Part shown: in pieces, positions 43,301 through 51,450 of the stretch
How the letters are laid out: each line of letters starts with the position of its first letter
Position numbering within the stretch: position 1 is the first letter of the stretch
NCBI GenBank assembly: GCA_937911045.1
Contig: CALEPX010000003.1
Coordinates: forward strand, 62,001-126,000
DNA: 64,000 nucleotides
Direction of reading: 5' to 3'
From: an uncultured Fretibacterium sp.
GTDB lineage: Bacteria > Synergistota > Synergistia > Synergistales > Aminobacteriaceae
The notes under the pieces: generated by a model
The model's input: the letters and a program-made list of their open reading frames with translations, nothing else
Told to the model about the DNA's origin: nothing
Databases searched by the model: none
Translations under genes and position numbers: made by a program

Positions 43301-44056
43301 TCTATAGAAAATTCTGGTGGTAAAGCTGATATTTTCGTTGTAAGAACTCTGACACCCGACGCAATGAAAATTTCGGTCGAAAAATTTGCTCAAAGTCTGA
43401 ATGAATCACAAGCTATGATTTTGCCCGGAGGATTTTCTAACGGTGATGAGCCTGATGGTTCGGGGAAATTCATCGCGATATTTTTGCGAAGTCCTGTGAT
43501 TCGTGAAGCTGTGAAAAATCTGCTGGATTCTCGTGGCGGATTAATTTGCGGAATTTGCAACGGATTTCAGGCACTCGTGAAGACTGGTTTATTGCCTTAC
43601 GGTCGAATTGTTGATCCGGACGAATTAAGCGAAGATTCCGCAACGTTGACGTTTAACCGGATTGCGCGGCATCAATCGAGAATTGTGCGTGTGAAAATAA
43701 TTGCGAATGATTCACCTTGGCTTCGAATGACGGAGCTCGGGAAAATTTATTCAGTGCCGATTTCTCACGGTGAAGGGCGATTCAAGTGCGGCGAAAAAAT
43801 TCTGCGGGAACTTTTCACGGATTCGCAAGTCGCAGCACAGTACGTAAATCTGGACGGCGAAATTTCGATGGACGAGCTGTATAACCCGAACGGCTCGATT
43901 GCGGGAATTGAGTGCATAACTTCACCGGATGGGCGCATTCTCGGACGCATGGGACACGCCGAACGAATCGGAAATAATCTTTACAGGAACGTTCCCGGAA
44001 ATTATGACATGAAAATGTTTGAGTCAGCCGTGAAATTTTTCGCGAAAATCTGTTAA
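40316..44056 (+). CDS. purL: Phosphoribosylformylglycinamidine synthase, single-chain
   Basis: At about 1245 residues this is the large one-chain enzyme (synthetase plus glutaminase) of clostridia and relatives, which makes FGAM in purine synthesis. It starts RIYVERRFGE, runs through DTYWSDHCRHTTF, NETHNHPTEIEPFGGAATCIGGAIRD and the two AIR-synthase-like halves, and ends in a glutaminase domain with the nucleophile Cys in ICGICNGFQALVKTG and catalytic His/Glu in SHGEGRF. GGAG at 40312-40315 abuts a TTG at 40316 but is 9 nt from an ATA at 40325 that gives the family start MISRIYVE. The true start may therefore be the ATA. It stands alone, without other pur genes. Confidence 0.95.
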   Translation: MFNIISRIYVERRFGETLEADSLSHEVRNIHGLENLEKLRILNRYDIQGLDSEMLDKSKFAIFADPCTDILRKNLPDDYDEIIAVEFLPGQFDQRADAAEQCAGLLFGFRPVIKTAKIYLLYGKNLDTNAFRKFIINPVEAREANLENYDSLETNYPVPENIKTITNFRNFDDDALAKFLHERELAMNLEDLKCCREFFRGESRDPTVSEIKVLDTYWSDHCRHTTFLTQIDRAEILDSSVKASFENYLEVKRELKQAQESAKPVTLMEIATIAAKYLRAKNLLPDLVESEENNACTVRIKIHDEPWLLLFKNETHNHPTEIEPFGGAATCIGGAIRDPLSGRAYVYQAMRITGAANPYEKPMPGKLPQKSITTKAAAGYSSYGNQIGIPTGLVNEIYHESYAAKRLEVGAVIAAAPEKNVIRETPKSGDLILLLGGKTGRDGIGGATGSSVSHTSSSIETCGAEVQKGNAPEERKLQRLFRNEKFTRLVKKCNDFGAGGVSVAVGELADGLEINLDSVPLKYAGLDGTEIAVSESQERMAIVIAPENLEAVKNLSESEDVQATVIARVNDSGRMKMFWRGVEIVNLSREFINSNGAKRHINVSVKDFSENHEAKIANHESFAENLRRVLSDINVASKRGLCERFDSTVGAGSVLMPFGGKLQLTPSQAMAAKIPVLNREHNICSVMSWGFDPYISERSPFNGAYLAVVESLAKLAVTGADLRKCWLTFQEYFGKPENDPERWGLPFAALLGAFQAQLDFEVAAIGGKDSMSGTFKTHDGKILDVPPTLISFAVSLGDAGKIISPEFKNSGSKVVLLSPEYSRENPDLPEKDSMREILSQVQELIHSGKVISASTPCFGGIAAMIFKMCLGNNFGFSFTCNSNLDLFGNRRGEFVLELSDSDLDLGVEIGRVISEPEIIFANERVKLEDLSMIYDNVLEKIFPVKAPGENSITIPKLENTNHKPKPMPQIAIHNTKPKFLIPVFNGTNCEYETARSIENSGGKADIFVVRTLTPDAMKISVEKFAQSLNESQAMILPGGFSNGDEPDGSGKFIAIFLRSPVIREAVKNLLDSRGGLICGICNGFQALVKTGLLPYGRIVDPDELSEDSATLTFNRIARHQSRIVRVKIIANDSPWLRMTELGKIYSVPISHGEGRFKCGEKILRELFTDSQVAAQYVNLDGEISMDELYNPNGSIAGIECITSPDGRILGRMGHAERIGNNLYRNVPGNYDMKMFESAVKFFAKIC

Positions 44057-44152
44057 TCAATGCTATAATGCCAAGAAATATTTGCACCGTCAGTTTCACA
44101 AATTCTACATGTTTATCGCATAATATCTTTGACAGACAAGGGGAGATTAAAT

Positions 44153-45259
44153 TTGCTTAAGTTTTTGAAAAGTATACGAATCCTTTTATGGGTGTTAGTT
44201 CTCGTCGGAGTAGGTTGTCTTGTTGGCTGGCAAGTCATGGCTAAGCTGCGTCAAGCTGAAGCTAATCTCAGGTCGCTCGAAACAGAAACTGAAGTTACTT
44301 ACCCCGTCGAGACGGAAATTATCAAGACTTCAAATTGGGAGACATGGCGCAGTTATTACGGTCAGGCGAAATCCGCTCACACTCAGAATATTACGACTTA
44401 TGAGCGAGAAATCGTCAAGAGCGTGAACGTTGACATCGGCAGTGCTGTGAAAGCAGGTCAGACGTTGATCACATTGCAGGTCGCTGACAGAAGCGCGCGT
44501 GTTCAGGCAGGCAAAACCAGTTATGACGAAGCCAAGTTGAATTACAACCGTTTGAAACAGCTGAATGCCAAGGGCGGAATTTCCCAGAGTGAAGTTGACT
44601 CAGCCTATGCTGCTATGAAAAGTGCTGAAGCCTCGTTAAAGAGTTCGCAGTCAACATTGCAGCGTACAAGTCTTAAGGCAAGTATTAACGGCATAGTTTC
44701 TGTTCGCAACGTTGAGCCCGGAGAAGTTGCAGAGGCAGGCGCGGTCTTGTTATCAATCGTCGATCCCAAAGAGATGGAAGCTGAATTAATGGTCTCGAAA
44801 AAGGATATTGCGAAAATTAACAAGAGTACGCCAGTTGAGATTTACGTTGACGGTGTGAAGCATATCGGTTGGGTTAAGCGAATCAGTCCTGAAGCTCAAA
44901 CCGGTTCGGGATTATATCCGGTTGTAGTCGGGCTTCCCGAAAATTCAGGCATACTTCCCGGAACTTACGTCGAAGGCAGATTTCAGGTTGCAAGACAGAA
45001 TAACGTCGTAGTAATTCCGTCGAATGTCGTGATTTACAGGGGCAATTCTCAAGCTGTGTACATAGCGGACGGTTCGAGAGCTAAGCATGTTGAGATTACG
45101 ACAGGTGAAGGTCGCGAAGGCCGTGTGATCGTAACGTCTGGTCTCAAACCCGGCGACAAGTTAATCACCAGCGGCAATCGAGTGTTATTTGACGGAGTAA
45201 GCATAACTCAGAACGTCGGTCTTGCGAATAATAATTCTCAGGATTCAAACGAAGGCTAG
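44153..45259 (+). CDS. RND efflux membrane-fusion (adaptor) protein
   Basis: A 368-residue periplasmic adaptor anchored by one N-terminal helix (ILLWVLVLVGVGCLVGWQVM). It has the split lipoyl domain (VKSVNVDIGSAVKAGQTLITLQ ... LKASINGIVSVRNVEPGEVAEAGAVLLSIVD) around a short alpha-hairpin (AGKTSYDEAKLNYNRLKQL...AMKSAEASLKSS), then beta-barrel and membrane-proximal domains. I choose the TTG at 44153 because GGGGAG lies 7 nt upstream. The pump gene follows after 6 nt. A possible extended -10 (TGCTATAAT, about 44061-44069) lies in the gap after purL. No outer-membrane TolC gene is here. Confidence 0.93.
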   Translation: MLKFLKSIRILLWVLVLVGVGCLVGWQVMAKLRQAEANLRSLETETEVTYPVETEIIKTSNWETWRSYYGQAKSAHTQNITTYEREIVKSVNVDIGSAVKAGQTLITLQVADRSARVQAGKTSYDEAKLNYNRLKQLNAKGGISQSEVDSAYAAMKSAEASLKSSQSTLQRTSLKASINGIVSVRNVEPGEVAEAGAVLLSIVDPKEMEAELMVSKKDIAKINKSTPVEIYVDGVKHIGWVKRISPEAQTGSGLYPVVVGLPENSGILPGTYVEGRFQVARQNNVVVIPSNVVIYRGNSQAVYIADGSRAKHVEITTGEGREGRVIVTSGLKPGDKLITSGNRVLFDGVSITQNVGLANNNSQDSNEG

Positions 45260-45265
45260 CATTAC

Positions 45266-48200
45266 ATGAGAAGTTTCATAAAGTTTTGTATCACGCACCC
45301 AGTCTTTACTGGGTGTTCTGTTGTAATCTGGATACTTTTAGGCATAAGCAGCTATTTCACACTCGGTGTCACGCTCTATCCGGACGTGGAATTTCCGTTC
45401 GTACTTGTCCGCACGACTTACACCGGAGCAGGTCCAAACGAAATCGAGCAGTTAATCAGCAAGCCTCTCGAAGACGCACTCGCAGATCTCGAAAACCTGA
45501 AATCAATCACGACGTACTCAATCGAAGGCATCTCAATGGTCGCGGTCGAAATGAGAGCAGGAACGAATCCGGATTTAGCACTCGTTGACGTGAATAATAA
45601 AGTCAAAGCTAAGATCCCGGATTTACCTGATGATGCCGACGAACCAGTTTCCAGCAAATTCGATATTAGCGCACAGCCGTTCTTGATAATCTCGTTTAAC
45701 TCAGATATGCCCGAGAAAACAGCCAAGAAAATTATTGAGGACAGGATTAAGCCAGTTGTTGCGAGAGTTCAGGGTGTTGGACGTGTTGACGTAACCGGTG
45801 GGCGTGACCGTGAAATTCAGATCATGTTAGATCCGGCAGCGTTGAGCGATTACGGCATAAATTATCTGCAGGTTTGTAACGTTGTCGCTGCGAATAACGA
45901 AACTACTCCGACTGGATATATCACCCAGAAAAAAGACGAAATCTCTCTGCGAATCATGGGCGAATTTAACGAGGTCGAACAGCTCGAAAATATCCTGATT
46001 CCAACATCGACTGGTCAACCCGTAAGATTATCAATGCTCGGTGAAGTCGTCGATGCGGAAGAAGATCAGCGTTCACTTGCAAGAGCGAATGGTTTGCCGG
46101 TAGTTCAGCTGCGAATCAGTCCGCGTTCTAATGCCGACGTTGTTGCAGCAGGAAACGAGATTAAACGCCTGATGACCCGAACAATGAAAGATTTCCCCGA
46201 GTTCAATTATGAGTACACGTATGATGACACGGGCTTTGTCGAGAGTTCCGTTAAGAATATTATTCGTGATACTGCCATTGGAATTGCGTTGACAGCTCTC
46301 GTAATATATTTATTCTTGGGAAGATTTTCGGCTACGTTCATAGTCGCTATCTCGATGCCGGTTGCGTTTGCAGCTACGTTTGTTCCGTTGCAGATTCACG
46401 GCTACACGCTGAATTTGATGAGTACGCTGGGATTGGCGTTATCAATGGGAACGCTGGTCATGAACGCAATATTAATAATCCAGAATATATATCGCTTCAG
46501 AGACATGGGTTACGAGCCGTTTGCCGCTGCTGAAGAAGGTACGGTTGAAATCTCGATGTCGGTTTTGGCGGGAGTTTTGACGAACTTGGGAGTGTTCATG
46601 CCGGTTGCGCTGATGTCTACGATTGCAGGACAATTCCTGAAGCCTTACGCCGTTACGATTGTTTACGCGACGTGTTTCTCGCTATGGGTTACGATGGCTG
46701 TTACCCCGTGTTTGGCAGCGCGAATCAAGAAGGGCAAGAATGACACTGGTGAATTGCCGCTGATTGGCAAGATTTTGACGGGCTGGTGGAACTGGATATT
46801 TGACGGATTCAGGGATTTGTTTTTCATATTTATTCACGCTTCTGTAAGATTTCCGTTCACAACTGTAGTATTGACGCTTCTTGTAACTTACGGATCGTTC
46901 AAGCTGGGCGGATTCCTGAGTACGCAATTTATACCCAGTATGGACGACGGCACGGTGCGAATTACGCTCACACTTGATAACAACTCGTCGATTCACAAAA
47001 CTGCTGAATTAGTCTACAAAGTCGAGGATTATATCAACACACTGCCCGAACGCAAATATATCAAGAACGTTGTCTCTACGATTGCAGGCTCAATGAGAAG
47101 CAACTCGATCAGTGAAGCACAAATCGCGCTTTACATGAACGATGACCCCAAACGTCCCTCAACTGAAGTACTCGCGGATAAAATCAGACCATGGTTGAAC
47201 GCATTGCCCGGTGTTGAAGTTGCTACGGCTGCTACACGTCAAGGCTTCAGCAATCCGATTCAAATCGAAGTCAAAGGCGAAGATCTGAACGTGCTGTACT
47301 CAGTCGCGGAGGAAATTCAGGCGCGCGGTAGAAAAATTCCCGGAGTTCGTGACCTGAAAATCGAGATGGAAATGGGCAAACCCGAATTGCAAGTTCATCC
47401 GATTAGATGGCGTTTATCACCGTTAGGCTTGAATATTTCGGATTTAGCCAGCATTGTCAGAGGCTATTTGATCGGGCGTGATGCCGGGAAATTCAGGCAG
47501 GGCGGTTACGAGTATGATATTAAAGCCCGAATCAGTCGTGAAAAAGCCAGCGATATTTTCAACGCGCACGAATTACCGATTATGACAGGTGTAGGATTAG
47601 TTCCGCTCGATGAAATGGCAGATGTTCACTGGGGAGACGCTCCGACAGAAATCCGACGGGTCGAACGTCAACGCGCAGTAGTCGTAACTGGAAACGTGAG
47701 ATATATTACGTCAGGTGAAGGCAATGCGAGAATGCGTGAAGTTGTGAATCAGATACAGCTTCCCGACGGCGTGAGCATAAATTTCGGCGGTGAACAGGAA
47801 GATATGGCTGAAAATTTCATCGAGTTAATCCGCACGATGGTTATAGCAATCGTAGTTACGTATTTGGTCGTTGCTGCAATTCTTGAGTCGTGGGTTTACA
47901 GCGTGATAATTCTGTTTTCAGTTCCGATGGCTGCGATTGGAGTTGTGCCGGCTATGTTGATTTCCGGAGTTAATATCTCGATATTTGCGTTAATCGGCAT
48001 GATTATGCTGGTCGGAATGGTCGTTAATAACGCAATCGTTGTCATAGATTACGCGGAAGTTTTGCGATCTCAGGGACATCACCCGTACAAAGCAATCGAG
48101 GAAGCTTGTCGCGTAAGATTCAAATCACTTTTGATGGCGGTTGTTACGAGCGTCGTATCGTTGTTGCCGCTGTTGAGTGCCGGACGTGGCTCTGAGATGA

Positions 48201-48388
48201 AAATGCCGATTGCAGTTGTTGCGATTGGAGGATTGATTTCGGGAGGAATGTTGGCGATGGTCTCTATTCCGGCGGCGTATAAATGCGTCTGGAGAGTGAG
48301 ACTCTTGTGGGAAAATTTCCGCGGAAGAAAAACCGAATTTGAAGACAGCGATAATCCCGATGACGGATTCGATTACGAAGAAGTTTGA
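45266..48388 (+). CDS. RND-family efflux transporter permease (AcrB/hydrophobe-amphiphile type)
   Basis: A 1040-residue inner-membrane pump with 12 helices and two large periplasmic loops in a duplicated layout. FVLVRTTYTGAGPNEIEQLISKPLEDALADLENLKSI, ITSYSIEG-like porter segments, GRFSATFIVAISMPVAFAATF, LALSMGTLVMNAILIIQNI and the repeat FALIGMIMLVGMVVNNAIVVIDYAEVLR are characteristic. In TM4, where AcrB has the Asp pair used for proton relay, this reads LSMGTLVMNAILIIQN with no Asp pair, while the second half has VVNNAIVVIDYAE. Substrate unknown. citG overlaps its 3' end by 29 nt. Confidence 0.94.
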   Translation: MRSFIKFCITHPVFTGCSVVIWILLGISSYFTLGVTLYPDVEFPFVLVRTTYTGAGPNEIEQLISKPLEDALADLENLKSITTYSIEGISMVAVEMRAGTNPDLALVDVNNKVKAKIPDLPDDADEPVSSKFDISAQPFLIISFNSDMPEKTAKKIIEDRIKPVVARVQGVGRVDVTGGRDREIQIMLDPAALSDYGINYLQVCNVVAANNETTPTGYITQKKDEISLRIMGEFNEVEQLENILIPTSTGQPVRLSMLGEVVDAEEDQRSLARANGLPVVQLRISPRSNADVVAAGNEIKRLMTRTMKDFPEFNYEYTYDDTGFVESSVKNIIRDTAIGIALTALVIYLFLGRFSATFIVAISMPVAFAATFVPLQIHGYTLNLMSTLGLALSMGTLVMNAILIIQNIYRFRDMGYEPFAAAEEGTVEISMSVLAGVLTNLGVFMPVALMSTIAGQFLKPYAVTIVYATCFSLWVTMAVTPCLAARIKKGKNDTGELPLIGKILTGWWNWIFDGFRDLFFIFIHASVRFPFTTVVLTLLVTYGSFKLGGFLSTQFIPSMDDGTVRITLTLDNNSSIHKTAELVYKVEDYINTLPERKYIKNVVSTIAGSMRSNSISEAQIALYMNDDPKRPSTEVLADKIRPWLNALPGVEVATAATRQGFSNPIQIEVKGEDLNVLYSVAEEIQARGRKIPGVRDLKIEMEMGKPELQVHPIRWRLSPLGLNISDLASIVRGYLIGRDAGKFRQGGYEYDIKARISREKASDIFNAHELPIMTGVGLVPLDEMADVHWGDAPTEIRRVERQRAVVVTGNVRYITSGEGNARMREVVNQIQLPDGVSINFGGEQEDMAENFIELIRTMVIAIVVTYLVVAAILESWVYSVIILFSVPMAAIGVVPAMLISGVNISIFALIGMIMLVGMVVNNAIVVIDYAEVLRSQGHHPYKAIEEACRVRFKSLLMAVVTSVVSLLPLLSAGRGSEMKMPIAVVAIGGLISGGMLAMVSIPAAYKCVWRVRLLWENFRGRKTEFEDSDNPDDGFDYEEV

Positions 48389-49226
48389 TTTTGAAATTGG
48401 CAGACTTGCGTTTGAGGCGTTGCTTTATGAAGTGTCCGTAACGCCCAAACCGGGTCTTGTTGACAGAGAAAATTCCGGGGCGCATGATGATATGAATTAT
48501 TTCACGTTCATGTCTAGTGCGTCCTCGTTATGTCTATGCTTTCACGAATTTGCGCGTAAAGGTGCGGAACTTGCTGCGGAAAAAATTCCTGTCGAGAAAT
48601 TCTTGGCTGAGATTCGTCCGATTGGTGTGAAATTTGAGCGATTGATGTTTGCCGCAACTCGTGGGATTAATACGCATAAGGGAGAGATATTTTCGCTGGG
48701 ATTGCTGAGTGCGTGTGCCGGGTATTTAGCTTCGGGATCGAGTTCTGAGATTCTGGATTTTGCTTCGGAAGTTTGCGCGGGAATCTGTGAGAGAGATTTT
48801 GCGGATATTGCTTCGAAAAAAATTCTGACTAAGGGCGAGAGACTTTACTTGAAATACGGCATTACTGGAATACGCGGCGAGGCTGAAGCTGGTTATCCGC
48901 GCGTGAGAGAAGCTTTGCCAGTTTTGCGGAAATTGTTAGCGAGAAATTTTTGCATGAATGACGCATTGGCTGTGACGCTGCTGAAAATAATCTCGCATAA
49001 TACCGACACGAATATTATTTCACGGCATAATCTTGACGTTCTGGAGCGTGTGCAGAAATTTGCGAGTGCATATCTGGAATTAATACTGGATTATGATTAT
49101 GATCACGTGTCAATGCTGCGTAGACTTGACCGTAAATTTATTGAGGCGAATATCAGCCCGAGTGGCAGCGCGGATTTGTTAGCCGTAACGTATTTCATGC
49201 ACGCAATAGAGAATCTTGAGCTATAA
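48360..49226 (+). CDS. citG: Triphosphoribosyl-dephospho-CoA synthase (citrate lyase prosthetic-group precursor)
   Basis: A 288-residue CitG/MdcB-family enzyme that makes 2'-(5''-triphosphoribosyl)-3'-dephospho-CoA from ATP and dephospho-CoA, the precursor attached to CitD. Family stretches: EVSVTPKPGLVDRENSGAHDDMNYFTFMSSASSL, ATRGINTHKGEIFSLGLLSACAGY, LTKGERLYLKYGITGIRGEAEAGYP and NTDTNIISRH. The ATG at 48360 overlaps the RND gene by 29 nt with no clear ribosome site, so translation may be coupled. It is about 34 kb away from citDEF. CitX, which transfers the group, is not in this window. Confidence 0.9.
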   Translation: MTDSITKKFDFEIGRLAFEALLYEVSVTPKPGLVDRENSGAHDDMNYFTFMSSASSLCLCFHEFARKGAELAAEKIPVEKFLAEIRPIGVKFERLMFAATRGINTHKGEIFSLGLLSACAGYLASGSSSEILDFASEVCAGICERDFADIASKKILTKGERLYLKYGITGIRGEAEAGYPRVREALPVLRKLLARNFCMNDALAVTLLKIISHNTDTNIISRHNLDVLERVQKFASAYLELILDYDYDHVSMLRRLDRKFIEANISPSGSADLLAVTYFMHAIENLEL

Positions 49227-49273
49227 TTGCAGCATATTTTTGAGATTTTGAGAATCGGAGTTGAGAATAATTC

Positions 49274-50776
49274 ATGAGCGGCATACACGGCGTTACGCTT
49301 AAAGGCATTGAGGCTCTTCCTGTTGAAGTTGAAGTGCAAATTACGGGAGGATTGTTTGCTATATCGATTGTCGGAATGCCGGATGTAGCTGTGCGTGAAT
49401 CTCGCGAAAGAGTCCGGGCTGCGTTACGTTCGATGGGATTGAATCTCAAGGGCAGAATAGCCGTTAATCTTGCTCCGGCGGATATTTTGAAAGAAGGCGC
49501 GCTGTTGGATTTGCCGATTGCGCTGGGCATGATGTCGGCGATGGGCGCGTTGAAAAAAATTCCCGGGGGATTATTCATGGGAGAATTGTCGCTCGATGGC
49601 AGGTTGCGAAAAGTTCGTGGAGCAGTTCCGGCAGCGTTTTTGGCGCGAAAATTGTCTTTGCCGCTGTACGTTCCGAACGAAAATGCTCATGAGGTCGCGT
49701 TGGTGAAAGGTGTCGAGGCGTATTGTGTCGAGAGTTTGCCTGAATTGCTGAAGATTCTCAACGGGGAATTACACGCTGAAAAAATTCCTCAAGCTGAAAT
49801 TCCGAATTTGCCCGAAGATGTTGAGCAGGATTTTAGGGAAGTGAAGGGTCAGGCTGAGGCGCGTCGTGCTGCTGAAATCGCTGCTGCCGGTCATCATAAT
49901 TTGCTGTTAGTAGGCTCGCCGGGCAGTGGAAAAACTATGATCGCAAAAGCAATTCGAGGAATTTTGCCGCCATTAACAGATGATGAACTTGTCGAGACGC
50001 TGCTCGTTAGAAGTACTCTCGGATTGCCGCTTGACCCCGGACGTGTGAGACCGTTTCGGACTGTGCATTTTACGGCAAGTACGATTTCGGTTTGCGGTGG
50101 CGGAAGTTCGCTTAGACCCGGTGAAGTTTCGCTGGCTCATCGAGGCGTGTTGTTTCTGGACGAGTACACGGAATTTAAGCGTGATTTGACTGAGAGTTTG
50201 CGCGCTCCGATTGAAGACGGGCAAATTACTGTGAGCAGAGCATCAGGCAGCGTCACGTATCCGTCCAGAGTGTTATTGATTTTGGCAGCTAATCCGTGTG
50301 CTTGCGGTCATGCCGGAGATCCGGTAATTAAATGCACGTGTTCAGCTCATGAGCTTGAGAGATACAAACGCAAATTATCCGGACCGATTTTGGACAGAAT
50401 CGACTTGCAAATTTCTGTACCAAGATTGACGAGTGAAGAATTATTATCGCTCTCGAATATTAAGCCCGAATCCAGTGAAGTGATTCGCAAACGTGTAATC
50501 GCAGCCCGTGAGCTTCAACAGAAACGCTGGGGAGAATTTGGCTTCACATGCAACGCGGAAATCCCTGAGAGACTGGTGCAGAAATTTCTGGTTATTGATA
50601 ACGAGGTGAAAGCGTATTTGACGGTGATGGCTGAACGGATTCATTTGTCGGGCAGAGGCTTGAGCCGTGTCTTGAAAGTTTCCCGAACGATTGCGGATTT
50701 AGCCGGTGCGAAAAATATCGAGAAGATTCACGTTGCAGAAGCTTTGCATTATCGACAGAGCTATAACAAGGAGTAA
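49274..50776 (+). CDS. comM: YifB/ComM-family Mg-chelatase-like AAA+ ATPase
   Basis: A 500-residue hexameric helicase of the ComM family, which promotes branch migration in natural transformation. An N-terminal Lon-protease-like domain (VEVQITGGLFAISIVGMPDVAVRESRERVRAAL...VNLAPADI.KEGALLDLPIAL) is followed by Walker A GSPGSGKTMIAK and Walker B VLFLDEYTEF, then a Cys-rich NPCACGHAGDPVIKCTCS zinc segment and the C-terminal helical lid. The usual DELPEF is DEYTEF here. It is preceded closely by citG and followed by the FapR-type promoter. Other competence genes are not in the window. Confidence 0.95.
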   Translation: MSGIHGVTLKGIEALPVEVEVQITGGLFAISIVGMPDVAVRESRERVRAALRSMGLNLKGRIAVNLAPADILKEGALLDLPIALGMMSAMGALKKIPGGLFMGELSLDGRLRKVRGAVPAAFLARKLSLPLYVPNENAHEVALVKGVEAYCVESLPELLKILNGELHAEKIPQAEIPNLPEDVEQDFREVKGQAEARRAAEIAAAGHHNLLLVGSPGSGKTMIAKAIRGILPPLTDDELVETLLVRSTLGLPLDPGRVRPFRTVHFTASTISVCGGGSSLRPGEVSLAHRGVLFLDEYTEFKRDLTESLRAPIEDGQITVSRASGSVTYPSRVLLILAANPCACGHAGDPVIKCTCSAHELERYKRKLSGPILDRIDLQISVPRLTSEELLSLSNIKPESSEVIRKRVIAARELQQKRWGEFGFTCNAEIPERLVQKFLVIDNEVKAYLTVMAERIHLSGRGLSRVLKVSRTIADLAGAKNIEKIHVAEALHYRQSYNKE

Positions 50777-50789
50777 ATAATATTTGCTC

Positions 50790-50818
50790 TTGACGGATTC
50801 ATGATTCGTAAATAGAAT
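50790..50818 (+). promoter_or_regulatory. Promoter of the fapR fatty-acid operon
   Basis: TTGACG (50790-50795) and TAGAAT (50813-50818) are separated by exactly 17 nt, the best promoter in the window. A FapR-type operator starts at the next base and would cover the transcription start. Confidence 0.8.
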
Positions 50819-50835
50819 TTATGACCAAGTACTAA
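50819..50835 (+). promoter_or_regulatory. FapR operator
   Basis: TTATGACCAAGTACTAA matches the 17-bp FapR consensus of Bacillus (TTAGTACCTAGTACTAA or close variants) at about 14 positions, including the right half TACTAA. It lies at the transcription start of the operon encoding FapR, where bound repressor would block RNA polymerase, and malonyl-CoA would release it. Confidence 0.78.
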
Positions 50836-50889
50836 TTTTACGTGCTAAAAATTTTTTGTTAATAAGACTAAGATTAGGAGGTGTTCTGA

Positions 50890-51450
50890 ATCGAATCGTC
50901 GGCAAAAAAACGAAGTCTGCGTCATGCAAAATTGCTGAAACTGATCGAAAATAATCCTGTAATCACGGATAATGAACTCGCTGAGAAATTGCGCGTCAGT
51001 GTCAGTACAGTCAGACTTGATCGTGCGTTAATTGGCATTCCGGAATTGCGCGAACGTTTGAAATCGATGGCAAAGAATGCTGCGAATAATCTCAAATCAC
51101 TGAAACAATCTGAAATCATTGGCGAGTTGTTGGAACTTGAACCGGATAAACGGGCGTTGTCAATTTTGAAGACGGCTCGTGATATGGCGTTCAAGTTTAC
51201 GGATATAATTCTGGATCATTATATATATTCACAGGCGAGTTCGATTGCGGTTGCTGCGATAAAAGCTGCGGTTGTTATCGTTGATTCGATGCGCGGAGAA
51301 TACAAAGGACATGCTCATATTGGCGACGTATTGATTGCGCGTGCGAAAGTCGGGGTTAATCATGACGGCAAGAAAATCGTCAGTGTCAGAACCAGAGTAA
51401 AAGATAAAGAGATTTTTGTCGGACGCTTTATAGTTGAGGTACTTGAATAA
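50890..51450 (+). CDS. fapR: Malonyl-CoA-responsive transcriptional repressor FapR
   Basis: A 186-residue FapR homologue: a DeoR-type winged helix (LLKLIENNPVITDNELAEKLRVSVSTVRLDRALIGIPELRERLKSMA) and a hot-dog ligand domain (DMAFKFTDIILDHYIYSQASSIAVAAI ... GDVLIARAKVGV ... FVGRFIVEV). It represses phospholipid and fatty-acid genes until malonyl-CoA binds. The frame has no ATG, GTG or TTG near the ribosome site. GGAGG at 50877-50881 is 8 nt before an ATC, which would give the expected basic N-terminus (IESSAKKRSLRHAKLL). A start at the TTG 50932 would cut the winged helix. plsX overlaps the stop (TAATG). Confidence 0.88.
   Translation: MESSAKKRSLRHAKLLKLIENNPVITDNELAEKLRVSVSTVRLDRALIGIPELRERLKSMAKNAANNLKSLKQSEIIGELLELEPDKRALSILKTARDMAFKFTDIILDHYIYSQASSIAVAAIKAAVVIVDSMRGEYKGHAHIGDVLIARAKVGVNHDGKKIVSVRTRVKDKEIFVGRFIVEVLE

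Noticed and set aside
48339..48359. Seven-residue N-terminal extension of citG
   Set aside because: The ATG at 48360 is nearer the conserved start and reduces the overlap with the RND gene.
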